Origin: Paenalkalicoccus suaedae
GTDB taxonomy: Bacteria; Bacillota; Bacilli; Bacillales; Salisediminibacteriaceae
Direction: 5' to 3'
Assembly: GCF_006965545.2 (NCBI RefSeq)
Contig: NZ_CP041372.2
Coordinates: forward strand, 3,782,001 to 3,846,000
DNA: 64,000 bases
The position numbers were made by a program, and so were the translations under genes. The number at the start of each line of letters is the position of its first letter. Position 1 is the first letter of the stretch. The notes beneath the pieces are model-generated. The model saw only the letters and a list, made by a program, of their open reading frames with translations, did not search any database and was not told the DNA's origin. Below, piece after piece: positions 28,436 to 37,609 of this stretch.

Positions 28436-29818
28436 TTACTCAAAAAACTCCTCATAGGTCCAGAAGTTGCCGTAAAGATCCTCGACTCCATCATCGTAAT
28501 AATAAAATTCTCCGTCGAAGTAAGGCTCTCCATCAAACGTGTCTAAACCGGATGAATTAAATTCGTTCTCTTCATAGTAATACTCGTCATCCTCATAGTA
28601 ATAGTCTTCATCTTCTTCGTAGTAGTACTCATCGTCCTCATAATAATAATCCTCATCTTCATAATAAAGCTCATCATTATAATAAAACTCGCCTTCGTTG
28701 TAGTCTTCTTCATAGTAGTAATCTTCCTCGTAGTAATAGTCATCATCGTAATAATAATCATAGTTGCTATAGTAATCTTCCCAAAACTCGTCGTCCCACT
28801 CCCAGTACTCATAATAATCGGCGTCCGCCGAATAATCTCCACCATAAAAATCTCCGTCAAGCCAGCCGTCACTATAGTAAAACTCCCCGAAGCTGTTGTA
28901 GAAAAGCTCATTCACTTGGTCACGACTTAAAGGATTGGTAATCCAGCCTTCAATCAGATCATAAACGGTATAGATAGGAATACTAAATGCAATCAACGAA
29001 GCGTCATTTCTTTTAGCAGAATTGATCGCAAAGATTTCTTCTGTCTCAATCGTCATCAGTGGACCGCCACTATTACCAGGCTCAATTGGAGCAGAGATTT
29101 GGTAGACATCTGAATAGGTAAAGTTATCAATAACAAAGTCTCGTCCAGCGCCAGTGACGTAGCCCATCGCAACTGAATTCTCGTAGCCTAGTGGAGTACC
29201 TAGAGCAAGCACACTCTCTCCCACATCTATTTTTTTCTCATGGGCAATGCTAGAGGGAGTCCTGCCCACAAAGTCTGCAACGTACACAATCGCTACATCA
29301 ATCTCGTTTGAGTACCCAATTACTTGGCCGCTGTGCTCTGTGCCTGCCAAAGTTGTTAGAGTCACATCTGTAAATCCTTCCACCACGTGGGCGTTTGTGA
29401 CTACGACACCACCCCCGTTATACAAAAAGCCTGACCCTTGTCCGGCTGGTGTGTAGATCGTATACACGTGTTGCTGTGCGTCTGCAATAATCTTGGTAAG
29501 ATTACGCGCGCTCTCGCTTTCTTCGTCAGGGCTTACGATGTTACGGATAGCCTGCGGTTGCTTTATGTTTAATTGTTCTTCCGTGTCCGACACAAGGGCA
29601 ACTCTCTCTTCAGGCGATGAAGTAGCTTCTGTCTGCTCCTGTTGATCTGGCAAAAAATATGCTAATGGATCTAGTACTACATAAGCTAACGTACCGTTAA
29701 CAGCTAAGAACATTAGTACAACAAACGTAACTAAAAATGAGCGCTTTCTTCTATTCCCACAGGATGAACAGTATTTGCCTCGCCTTTGCATCTGATTTCC
29801 GCACGTCGAACAATACAT
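28436..29818 (-). CDS. HtrA-like serine protease, zinc ribbon plus Tyr/Asp/Glu-rich tail
   Basis: A 460-residue protein; start ATG 29818 after AGGAGGG (a longer in-frame start lacks a site). Order: zinc ribbon with Cys3, Cys6, Cys17 and Cys20; basic stretch; one membrane span (about 26-47); trypsin-like protease (about 115-300) with His144 in TNAHVVEG, Asp174 in NEIDVAIVY and Ser250 in EPGNSGGPL; and a tail of about 130 residues made almost only of Tyr, Asp, Glu and Asn. No PDZ domain is seen, unlike DegP/HtrA. The protease should act outside the membrane with the ribbon inside. The tail is very unusual; its role is unknown. Confidence 0.85.
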   Translation of the reverse strand: MYCSTCGNQMQRRGKYCSSCGNRRKRSFLVTFVVLMFLAVNGTLAYVVLDPLAYFLPDQQEQTEATSSPEERVALVSDTEEQLNIKQPQAIRNIVSPDEESESARNLTKIIADAQQHVYTIYTPAGQGSGFLYNGGGVVVTNAHVVEGFTDVTLTTLAGTEHSGQVIGYSNEIDVAIVYVADFVGRTPSSIAHEKKIDVGESVLALGTPLGYENSVAMGYVTGAGRDFVIDNFTYSDVYQISAPIEPGNSGGPLMTIETEEIFAINSAKRNDASLIAFSIPIYTVYDLIEGWITNPLSRDQVNELFYNSFGEFYYSDGWLDGDFYGGDYSADADYYEYWEWDDEFWEDYYSNYDYYYDDDYYYEEDYYYEEDYNEGEFYYNDELYYEDEDYYYEDDEYYYEEDEDYYYEDDEYYYEENEFNSSGLDTFDGEPYFDGEFYYYDDGVEDLYGNFWTYEEFFE

Positions 29819-30055
29819 ATATTCCCTCCTTCTGTTGTATATACCTAAGACTATCATACCTCTTTATTTACAATCTTGAACCTGTTTTTTTGCTGATAAG
29901 AGAAATGTTTTGGAGGTGGTTGGAGTAAAGTGTTTAAGCTTTGCAATCTGCTCTGATGAAACCCAAGGCAGAAGCTTCTCCTCGTCGTCTTCTTTGTCTA
30001 ATCCCCCCTATCAGAAGTATAATAAAGGTATCACCCGTTGAAGGAGCTGTTGTAC

Positions 30056-31471
30056 ATGACTACGTATCAGCTTGGCTACATTATTGAAGCTTACCCATCA
30101 CTTGTTTTTGTGCCAGTAGGAGCGAAGCGACATGGCTTTCGATCAATTGGATCGAAGGAGGATCAAGCAAATGTGACTCGTTTACAGCATGCTGCCACTC
30201 AAGCATTTAATGAATTAACAGCTGATGAAATCGAGCTCTTGACGTCTTTTCTTAAAACGGATGAACTAAGACTTCCTGTGCCAGTACTCGGTAACGATGA
30301 GGCGTTCCCAACTCTTGTCCGCCCAGAGCAATTTTTATGGGAGGAAATGTCTGCGCCGATCCCTATTGTGCAGGACTCGTTTTATCCAAAGGAATATGCC
30401 AAACTATCGGCTATCCAGCTTGCATCACACGTAAAAAGCGTCGTAAAAGACTTTATCTTTTGCGCAAAGCTCAGCAAGCAGTCTCGCGAGACATGGCTTG
30501 AACAAATGCGTGAAGCATTTGATCAGCATCCGTTTATCCAGCTTGCTCAAGCAAAACGACCAATTGTACACGCTGTTGAAGCGTTAAATAAATCTTCTTT
30601 ACTTGGTGTTCTTAATTATCCAGAGGACATCTCGTACTGGCGCCACCGCGTTGGCGTCGTGATGCGCCCGTATCGACATATCACACCCGAGTGGCGGTAC
30701 ACGATGTGCGAGCATGACAAGGAGCTCGCAACTGACAACGAGACTCTAGTCTGCACATGCTACGAGTGTGACTATGGGATTACGTATGATTTGGACGAAA
30801 ATCGGGTCTATCTGCCTTTTGAAGTTGATATGCCACAGGCAATCAAACGTATTGCCACCATTGAACGTCAGTTCAATACGATCGCGGAACAAAGTCCCAA
30901 AGTGATAACCGCACTTCGGGAGCTCAGAGAATTACACGATTTCCTTAAGCCATACGAAGAGAAGCTGGTCACGATCTTAACACTCCAGCAGGAGGCAAAC
31001 ACAAACAGCGATCATCCGGCAGTTGTTGCATACCAAGCGATTGATAGCATTCGATTGCCCAATGAGGAAATTGAACCTACGCTTGTGAGCCTGCAACACG
31101 TCTATTTACCAGATGTAGCGGTGCTTAAAAAGGTGTCGACCTGGCTGACACTGGACGAGCGCACGCTTTTAGAGGAGCTAGAGCAAGTCGAGGATACTCT
31201 ACGCAAAAGCGTCGAAGCGAACAGACCAAAGCCGGATGATATTTTATTTAGCCGAAAAGGCTTCTCTATTACGCGAGTGGAAGTAGAATCGATTCAACAG
31301 CTTGTTAGCATGGAGCCTATGGAGATTTCGTCTTATCAGCTCGTACAAGCGTTAAAAGGAAACCCGTCAAACAAAATTCGAACGTTAGGACTTCATCAGT
31401 CAGCCTTATTTGGACGACTTCATGACTGGCCTGAAAAATATATAACGAAGCTTGTTCAATCAATCATGTAA
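30056..31471 (+). CDS. RQC-minor-like DNA-binding protein, function unknown
   Basis: A 471-residue soluble protein. The start is ATG 30056, nine bases after AAGGAG. A metal-site candidate with Cys residues (CTCYECDYG, about residues 244-252, plus an upstream MCEHD) sits mid-protein, followed by a helical coiled region (about 270-400). The last 60 residues, with SSYQLVQALKGNPSNKIRTL then LFGRLHDWPEKYI, resemble the end of the RQC domain of RecQ helicases, and standalone RQC-minor proteins of similar length are known in Bacillus. No helicase motifs are present. The family link is made by eye. Confidence 0.5.
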   Translation: MTTYQLGYIIEAYPSLVFVPVGAKRHGFRSIGSKEDQANVTRLQHAATQAFNELTADEIELLTSFLKTDELRLPVPVLGNDEAFPTLVRPEQFLWEEMSAPIPIVQDSFYPKEYAKLSAIQLASHVKSVVKDFIFCAKLSKQSRETWLEQMREAFDQHPFIQLAQAKRPIVHAVEALNKSSLLGVLNYPEDISYWRHRVGVVMRPYRHITPEWRYTMCEHDKELATDNETLVCTCYECDYGITYDLDENRVYLPFEVDMPQAIKRIATIERQFNTIAEQSPKVITALRELRELHDFLKPYEEKLVTILTLQQEANTNSDHPAVVAYQAIDSIRLPNEEIEPTLVSLQHVYLPDVAVLKKVSTWLTLDERTLLEELEQVEDTLRKSVEANRPKPDDILFSRKGFSITRVEVESIQQLVSMEPMEISSYQLVQALKGNPSNKIRTLGLHQSALFGRLHDWPEKYITKLVQSIM

Positions 31472-31506
31472 AATTATCTGTTCGTTCAAATAATTCTAAA
31501 AACTTC

Positions 31507-31534
31507 TTGACCTTTTTAGTAGACCTGCTAGAAT
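31507..31534 (+). promoter_or_regulatory. Promoter of the S-box transcript
   Basis: TTGACC (31507-31512) and TAGAAT (31529-31534) with a TG extension are 16 bp apart. The start would fall just before the SAM riboswitch. Confidence 0.7.
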
Positions 31535-31555
31535 AAAGCCTAACTTAATCATTTT

Positions 31556-31727
31556 CTTATCACGAGAGGTGGAGGGACTGACCCTACGAAGCCTCGGCAA
31601 CCGGCTATTGCACGGTGCCAAGTTCAGAGGATCTATAATAGATCCGAAGATGAGATTAGACGGATAGCCACATGTTGATGTGACTTCAAGCCCTCTTTTC
31701 TTCACCTTAAAGAGGGCTTTTTATCGT
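31556..31727 (+). ncRNA. SAM-I (S-box) riboswitch with terminator
   Basis: The core starts with TTATCACGAGAGGTGGAGGG, the conserved 5' strand of the S-box, followed by AAGCCTCGGCAACC and the later helices with GATGAGA. It ends in a terminator hairpin (AGCCCTCTTT / AAAGAGGGCT then T run, 31688-31725). When S-adenosylmethionine is abundant, the class is known to favour termination. Here it controls the following monooxygenase gene. Confidence 0.95.
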
Positions 31728-31760
31728 GATAAGAGGATGCATAAACAAGGAGGAATAGAA

Positions 31761-32840
31761 ATGTCGAATGTACAATTTGCGTATTGGGTTCCTAATGTTA
31801 GTGGTGGATTAGTCGTGTCAAAGCTCCCTCAGCAAACAGGGTGGGATGTTGAGTCAAATAAGCGCTACATACAGCTAGCTGAAGAGGTTAATTATGATTA
31901 TGCACTGTTCCAAACGCGTTGGTTTGCAAGCTATGGAGCGGAGAATCAGTTAGAAGCCATCACCCTTGCCTCTGCTTTAGCAAGCGTAACAAGTAAGATT
32001 AACCTTATTGCAGCTGTCCATCCGGGTCTTTGGCATCCTGGTGTATACGCGAAGATGGTCGCAACACTTGATAATATTAGCAATGGGCGTGCCGCATTAA
32101 ACGTTGTTAGTGGATGGTTTAAACAGGAGTTTATCGGTTACGGGGAGCACTGGCTTGATCATGATGAACGCTACCGTCGCTCTTCTGAATTTATTCAAGT
32201 ATTACGTGAGCTCTGGACAAAGGAAGAAGCAACGTTCCAAGGTGACTTCTATCGAATCAATCAGGCTCCGTTAAAGCCAAAACCAGTAAATGGTCAGCCT
32301 CCTGTATTCCAAGGTGGTAATTCAAGTGCAGCTCGCGAAATGGCGGCCGAGCATTCCGACTGGTACTTTATGAATGGAAATACACTTGAAGGCTTTAAAG
32401 AACAGATCGAGGACGTACGTGCAAGAGCGAAAAAGTATGGACGTGAGGATAAAATAAAGTTTGCCGTAAATGGCTTTGCCATCGTGAGAGATACAAAAGA
32501 GGAGGCGGTTGGGCTTCTGCGCGATATCGTCGCAAACGCGGATGACGAGGCTGTGAAAGGCTTCCGAGAAGCTGTTAAGCACGCTGGTCAATCTGCTTCT
32601 GACGGTCAAGGAATGTGGGCAAACTCGTCCTATGAAGACCTAGTCCAGTATAATGATGGCTTTAAAACTGGACTTATTGGTACTGCCGAGGAAGTATCGG
32701 AGCGTATCCTAGAGTTAAAAGCAATTGGCGTTGATTTAGTACTCACAGGGCACTTCCACTATGAAACGGACCTGCAACGCTTTGGCGAGGAGGTAATCCC
32801 GCTCGTCAAACAAAAAGAGCAAGTGTTAGCGCGCGTGTAA
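31761..32840 (+). CDS. sfnG: FMNH2-dependent dimethylsulfone monooxygenase-like protein
   Basis: A 359-residue member of the LLM-class flavin-dependent monooxygenases; start ATG 31761 after AGGAGG. NVVSGWFKQEFIGYG and HDERYRRSSEFIQVLRELW are typical of the SsuD/SfnG branch, and FAYWVPNVSGGLVVSKLPQ at the N-terminus fits SfnG. The enzyme would turn dimethylsulfone into methanesulfinate and formaldehyde. Control by a SAM riboswitch supports a sulfur-supply role. It is alone in its transcript; the flavin reductase must come from elsewhere. SfnG against another alkanesulfonate-type monooxygenase is not fully settled. Confidence 0.82.
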   Translation: MSNVQFAYWVPNVSGGLVVSKLPQQTGWDVESNKRYIQLAEEVNYDYALFQTRWFASYGAENQLEAITLASALASVTSKINLIAAVHPGLWHPGVYAKMVATLDNISNGRAALNVVSGWFKQEFIGYGEHWLDHDERYRRSSEFIQVLRELWTKEEATFQGDFYRINQAPLKPKPVNGQPPVFQGGNSSAAREMAAEHSDWYFMNGNTLEGFKEQIEDVRARAKKYGREDKIKFAVNGFAIVRDTKEEAVGLLRDIVANADDEAVKGFREAVKHAGQSASDGQGMWANSSYEDLVQYNDGFKTGLIGTAEEVSERILELKAIGVDLVLTGHFHYETDLQRFGEEVIPLVKQKEQVLARV

Positions 32841-32903
32841 GAAGCATAGTAGGGTATCTTCTTCTTTGTCCCATCTCCCCCGATAGACAAAGTGGATAAA
32901 ATA

Positions 32904-32944
32904 AAGAGAGCGGGATGCCAACATAATGGCATCCCGCTCTCTTC
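32904..32944. terminator. Bidirectional terminator between sfnG and the EPS-type operon
   Basis: A 17-base perfect stem, AAGAGAGCGGGATGCCA and its complement, with a 6-base loop lies between the two convergent genes. Confidence 0.92.
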
Positions 32945-32954
32945 TATTTACTTT

Positions 32955-35900
32955 CTAATTACCTATTAATTCATCGTTCTCTTGAGAAAACGCTTCGCGA
33001 ATGATGTCGTAGGATTTCTTTAATCTCGGTTCGTACTGAGGCAAGTCCCATGTTTCCCACGTGTAAGGCTCGAAGGAAATCGTATTGCCGCTAGCTTGTG
33101 GCAGCGTATCGACAATCTCGCCATTCGCATCCGCCTGCATGACAGCTACGTGAATCTCGTCAACATCACGCATCACCTGCTCTCCTTCACCGAAGAAGTC
33201 ACCTAGCACCTCGCGCTGACTCGGGTCGGTAAAGTGTAGTAAGAGCCAAGGAATTCGAATTTCGATGATCCCATTGTCTTCACTAATTTGATAGTCAGCG
33301 AGCGAATCATAGTCTTCTGATTCAGGATCGGCATTACCGCGTCGGAGCTTACCCGTTTCATACGTATCGAACGGTATTAACTCCTGTGTACTTGGAATTA
33401 AGAGCTCTCGATTTAGTACATAATCAATCGTCTCAAAGTTTCCAGAGTTACTATCCGGAGTCTCCCCATAAATTTCGATCAAATCCAATTGATCTTCGTA
33501 TAGGAAAGCTAGATAATCATAATATTGATCCACCCAGATGCGCGATTCCTGCTCATCCTGACTAATTTGAGCAATAAATTCCACGCCTCGATCAAAGTCG
33601 AGATTTGGGAAGTCAGTTGATGTCGTATTCCCCTGATCTGGGACTGTATCGAATAAAAGATACGCGTCACCGTCAGCAAGTTCATCTCTATTAATACGTG
33701 CATATAGGAAGGTTTCGTCATAATCTAGTTCAAGCGAGTTTAACGTGTTATCACCAGTAGCGATTTGCGTTGCTTCAGGCCACTCCTCGTCCTCACCATT
33801 TACAATGACCTTATCTCGATCAAAGGCTAAAAGACCAAAGCGTTGCTCATTCGTTTGTGTATTCGACCAAAACGGGCGTCTGTCTGGATTATCATAGTCC
33901 ATCGTGTTCCACGTACGTTTAAACCATTCATCCTGCCAAGAGAATACCATTCCACCAAGCATTCCTTCTGCAATGATATCTTCATACAGGTTGGCAACTA
34001 ACTCTCCTTGCTCTTCTTCTGAAATAAAGCCTTGATGCTTCCCTTGAGGGTTTTCGTGCGTACGTCCTCTAGACGCCGGAATGCCAAACTCGGCTACTAA
34101 AACTGGCATATCGTGCACTTCATGTAGGTCACGCAGATAGCCAGCATAGCTATTTGGTTCTCCACGGTGATCAATAAACTCCAAATACTCCTCTTCGAAG
34201 TTAAAGAAGTCCGGATAGTACGGATAAACGTGATACGAGGCAAACTGATTAGTCAGCTCATAGTCACCTTTTACATGAATCACGTTAGGGTCCACACTCG
34301 CCATATCTTCTTGTTCATTCGGCTCCGATGGATGATCTAAAATATCCGTCGTCACCCAGTTTGTAAAGCTTAGTGGGCGAACCCATCCATAGTTATCATG
34401 TTCGAAGGATGCAATAAAGTCCATTTGCTCAGCAAGCCAATATTCAAACGGCTCGGCATTCTCCGTATAGACAAAGTTACCGTCGTAATCTCCCATACCT
34501 GCGTGTTCCTGATTCGTGTTATCCACCATAAATGGATACCACTCAATTCCAATAATCCAGCCTGCTACGTATTCCGATATATCCGCTTGATACGTACCAG
34601 ATGCATGTCCCACGCGTGGTGGAATGATAGCATTTCCATGAATAACATTCACGATATCCTCCATCTCCTGCTGGAATTCCTCCGTGTTTTCTTCGTGGAA
34701 CGCGTCTAGATCTTCTTCTAAAATCTCTTCATTTACCCATATTCCGTGGAAAACATAGATGTTGTCTTCATGCTCATCGTTATATTGCTTTAATGCGCGA
34801 TAAAAACCAGGTGGATGAAGCGTGTAGACCCGAATGCTGTTTGCTTCCATCTCGCCGATCATCTCAAACCATTGGTAATACTCTTCCTCAGAGATTCCTG
34901 CTTCTCCTGGGAATGTACCAGGCTTCGCTTTCCCGATGTTAACACCTTTAATTGTCATCTCTTCCCACTGATCGTCCTTTAACACTTCAAAGGTCTGATC
35001 GTTCACGCGGGAGATATGAGATATTCCCTCTGCATTTGCAAAACGATTCTCATCTGCTTGTTCGTCTGAAGAAGCGATCATGTCTTGATCTTGCTGAGCT
35101 AATATCGAACGCATGGTTGGGACATACACATTCCAATAAAAAGCATTATCAGAGAATGCTGATCCTAACCGATACATCGTCGGTAGCCCTCTTACTCTCT
35201 CAAAAGACGGTACGTTAGCTACATCGTTAAAGTCACCTGCGAAGTAATAGCTACCTGAGTTCCCATGCGTATTTTGTACAATACTCGCAAACTCTGTTGG
35301 GATGCCCTGCTCTTCTAAAAGAGACTCGCCTGCTTCTGTAAGCTCCCATGAATAGGTTGCTAAAGCCTGTGCATTTCCTTCTGGAACAACGATATCGAAC
35401 CAGTACTCATACGTAGAGGATCTCGTATCTGGCAAGACCTCTTCCCCAAGCTCAGTTAGGGCTACTTCAATACCGTCGCTTGTTACATGATCACGGGTTA
35501 AGACCACAAAGTCACTTGTCACATCATTAACTAGAAGAAACCCTGGTCCTTCGTAGTTCCAATCAGCACCATGCTCCTCTACAACCCACTGAGGGATTTC
35601 ATTATTAATCTCGTAATCTAGCTCATTAAAATATCGACCAACCCACCCTGACCAGTCGACACCAAGATACTGGGTCATACTGTCTTGGACATTCTGCTGT
35701 GTTGGTGAGGCAAACGAGTTAAATTCTACAATCAGCGTGCTTGGTTCTGACTGATTTAAACGATCAACAATGGCAGACCATTCGCTTTCCTCCATCCCAC
35801 CGTAAAGCTGTTCTGATCGGGAGCCTTCTCTTTCAGCATCTGCATTTATCCAAGGCAGATCCTCTTCATATACACCGTACGTATCGGCAATGTAAATGAG

Positions 35901-36194
35901 TTCGACACCATCATAGGACTCAGGCAGAGGACGCACCTCATGCGTCTCTGCCTCTTCATCTACAACAAATCCATAATAGTCTGATGAAGCATCGTACTGT
36001 TCTCCATCACTTTGCACGTACCGGTAGTGATTTAATACCCATGTAAGTCCAAGGTGCTCTCGATACGTTTCGTCTGATACTGTCTTATCAATAATAGCTA
36101 CATCTAACGTTTTTTCTTCTTCAATAAACCAACCTATAACCACTGCCGCTATAATAGCAGCGATTGTGCCTATAAGGCCCATCGCTAGCTTCAC
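32955..36194 (-). CDS. Membrane-anchored glycoside-hydrolase-like protein of the EPS-type operon
   Basis: A 1079-residue protein with an N-terminal span (about 5-23), so the bulk faces outside. Residues about 30-370 form an unassigned domain, possibly Rossmann or amidotransferase-like. The TIM-barrel (about 415-770) starts with IKGVNIGKAKPGTFPGE; likely catalytic acids are Glu551 in GIEWYPF and Glu702 in VAEFGIP. A C-terminal beta-sandwich (about 800-1060, with LELDYDETFLYARI) looks like a CBM9/DOMON carbohydrate-binding module. It overlaps the GT2 gene by 4 bp and is last in the operon. A role in trimming or transferring the polymer made by the glycosyltransferase is inferred. The family number is not assigned. 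Confidence 0.75.
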   Translation of the reverse strand: MKLAMGLIGTIAAIIAAVVIGWFIEEEKTLDVAIIDKTVSDETYREHLGLTWVLNHYRYVQSDGEQYDASSDYYGFVVDEEAETHEVRPLPESYDGVELIYIADTYGVYEEDLPWINADAEREGSRSEQLYGGMEESEWSAIVDRLNQSEPSTLIVEFNSFASPTQQNVQDSMTQYLGVDWSGWVGRYFNELDYEINNEIPQWVVEEHGADWNYEGPGFLLVNDVTSDFVVLTRDHVTSDGIEVALTELGEEVLPDTRSSTYEYWFDIVVPEGNAQALATYSWELTEAGESLLEEQGIPTEFASIVQNTHGNSGSYYFAGDFNDVANVPSFERVRGLPTMYRLGSAFSDNAFYWNVYVPTMRSILAQQDQDMIASSDEQADENRFANAEGISHISRVNDQTFEVLKDDQWEEMTIKGVNIGKAKPGTFPGEAGISEEEYYQWFEMIGEMEANSIRVYTLHPPGFYRALKQYNDEHEDNIYVFHGIWVNEEILEEDLDAFHEENTEEFQQEMEDIVNVIHGNAIIPPRVGHASGTYQADISEYVAGWIIGIEWYPFMVDNTNQEHAGMGDYDGNFVYTENAEPFEYWLAEQMDFIASFEHDNYGWVRPLSFTNWVTTDILDHPSEPNEQEDMASVDPNVIHVKGDYELTNQFASYHVYPYYPDFFNFEEEYLEFIDHRGEPNSYAGYLRDLHEVHDMPVLVAEFGIPASRGRTHENPQGKHQGFISEEEQGELVANLYEDIIAEGMLGGMVFSWQDEWFKRTWNTMDYDNPDRRPFWSNTQTNEQRFGLLAFDRDKVIVNGEDEEWPEATQIATGDNTLNSLELDYDETFLYARINRDELADGDAYLLFDTVPDQGNTTSTDFPNLDFDRGVEFIAQISQDEQESRIWVDQYYDYLAFLYEDQLDLIEIYGETPDSNSGNFETIDYVLNRELLIPSTQELIPFDTYETGKLRRGNADPESEDYDSLADYQISEDNGIIEIRIPWLLLHFTDPSQREVLGDFFGEGEQVMRDVDEIHVAVMQADANGEIVDTLPQASGNTISFEPYTWETWDLPQYEPRLKKSYDIIREAFSQENDELIGN

Positions 36195-37609
36195 TTAGCA
36201 GGCACCTCCTCTTTCGCAAGACCCTTGCGATCTAAATGTCCCCAATCACTTCGTTTAAAGATAAATCGAATCATACCTTCCAATCGCCAAATAACGGATA
36301 ATGGGCGATACCAAAACACTTCAGTTAGTGAAAGGAACGTTAATTTAAGAACGTCAGATACTTTTGGGTACGTATCTAAGTTCCAAGAAATAAATAGTAC
36401 AGACATCATGGAGAATACGGAACCGTATAACACGAATAAAAGTGCCAAAACGACCGCAAATTCTATATAAACGCTACCAGTAAGCAGTGCCCAAATGATA
36501 AACATATACCCAGCAAACTCAACGACTGGTCCAAGACCCTCCACTACCCAAAAAAATGGCATTGACACTGTACCTACACCACCGTATTTAGGGTTAAAGG
36601 TCATTTTTTTATGACGCCATAAGCTCTCCATTAAGCCTTGATGCCAGCGTCTACGTTGTTTGCGTAGCGCTCCAAATGTCTCCGGTGCTTCCGTCCAACA
36701 AACAGGATCTGGAACAAATTCAATTCGCTTCTTTACATCGTTATCACGCATAAAACGGTGTAAACGAACGACGAGCTCCATGTCCTCTCCAACAACTCCT
36801 GTTGCATACCCTCCTGCACGTACAACCCATGATTTCGAAAAAACGCTAAATGCTCCTGATATAATGAGAACTAAATTAAACTCACTAAGTGCAACACGTC
36901 CCATTAAAAATGCTCTAAAATACTCGATTACTTGCATCATAACGAGAGGAATAGAGGACAAGCCAACCTTTAAAACGGACCCAAGCTGGATATCTGATCC
37001 ATTAGCAATACGCACACTTCCTCCTGCTGCAATCACATCTCCATTTGACGTAATGATCGGTTGCATCACTCGAAGAAGAGATGTTCGATCAAGGATCGAG
37101 TCACCATCTATCGAACAGAAATACGGATAGGAGGAAACATTAATCCCTGCATTTAATGCATCTGCCTTTCCTCCCTTATCTTTATCAATAACTAAGACAT
37201 TCGGGTGGATAGCCGACTCGTACACCGCATGAATGGTTTCAGACTGTAATGCTTTAGGAATAACTCTGTTACGTGGCTGCATATCAAAATGAGTAATAAC
37301 TGTTTGAAGCGTTTCATCTGTTGATCCATCATTGATAATAATAATTTCGTATTGGGGATATTCCAAGTTTAACAAAGAATGGATACTTTCGATAATACCT
37401 TTTTCCTCATTATGCGCAGGAACTAAAATTGATACAGGCTTTGTGTAAGCATCCTCCATACTTGATTTGTCCGCTATCCCCTTATCTAGCTTGTGTTCTT
37501 TACGAACTTTTATCAAAGAGGCAATTAACATAAATAAATAGGATCCAATAACCACTAATGTGTAAATTAAGATGACGTAGAAGAAAAAGAAGACAATAAA
37601 TTGTGTCAT
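36191..37609 (-). CDS. Processive GT2 glycosyltransferase (membrane)
   Basis: A 472-residue protein with an N-terminal span, a cytosolic catalytic domain and several C-terminal spans. Motifs: ILVPAHNEEKG and NDGSTDET (nucleotide-sugar site), CSIDGDSILD (metal-binding DxD), GVVGEDMELVVRL (catalytic Asp) and QRRRWHQG (the QxxRW acceptor motif of processive synthases). These mark a polymerising GT2 of the cellulose/hyaluronan/PgaC type. The polymer cannot be told from sequence. It overlaps both neighbours by four bases in the operon. Confidence 0.92.
   Translation of the reverse strand: MTQFIVFFFFYVILIYTLVVIGSYLFMLIASLIKVRKEHKLDKGIADKSSMEDAYTKPVSILVPAHNEEKGIIESIHSLLNLEYPQYEIIIINDGSTDETLQTVITHFDMQPRNRVIPKALQSETIHAVYESAIHPNVLVIDKDKGGKADALNAGINVSSYPYFCSIDGDSILDRTSLLRVMQPIITSNGDVIAAGGSVRIANGSDIQLGSVLKVGLSSIPLVMMQVIEYFRAFLMGRVALSEFNLVLIISGAFSVFSKSWVVRAGGYATGVVGEDMELVVRLHRFMRDNDVKKRIEFVPDPVCWTEAPETFGALRKQRRRWHQGLMESLWRHKKMTFNPKYGGVGTVSMPFFWVVEGLGPVVEFAGYMFIIWALLTGSVYIEFAVVLALLFVLYGSVFSMMSVLFISWNLDTYPKVSDVLKLTFLSLTEVFWYRPLSVIWRLEGMIRFIFKRSDWGHLDRKGLAKEEVPAK

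Noticed and set aside
28543-28911. 122-codon frame rich in Thr, Met and Ile
   Set aside because: It is a shifted frame of the low-complexity tail of the HtrA-like gene.
36660-37130. 156-codon plus-strand frame
   Set aside because: Antisense to the GT2 gene across its catalytic motifs.
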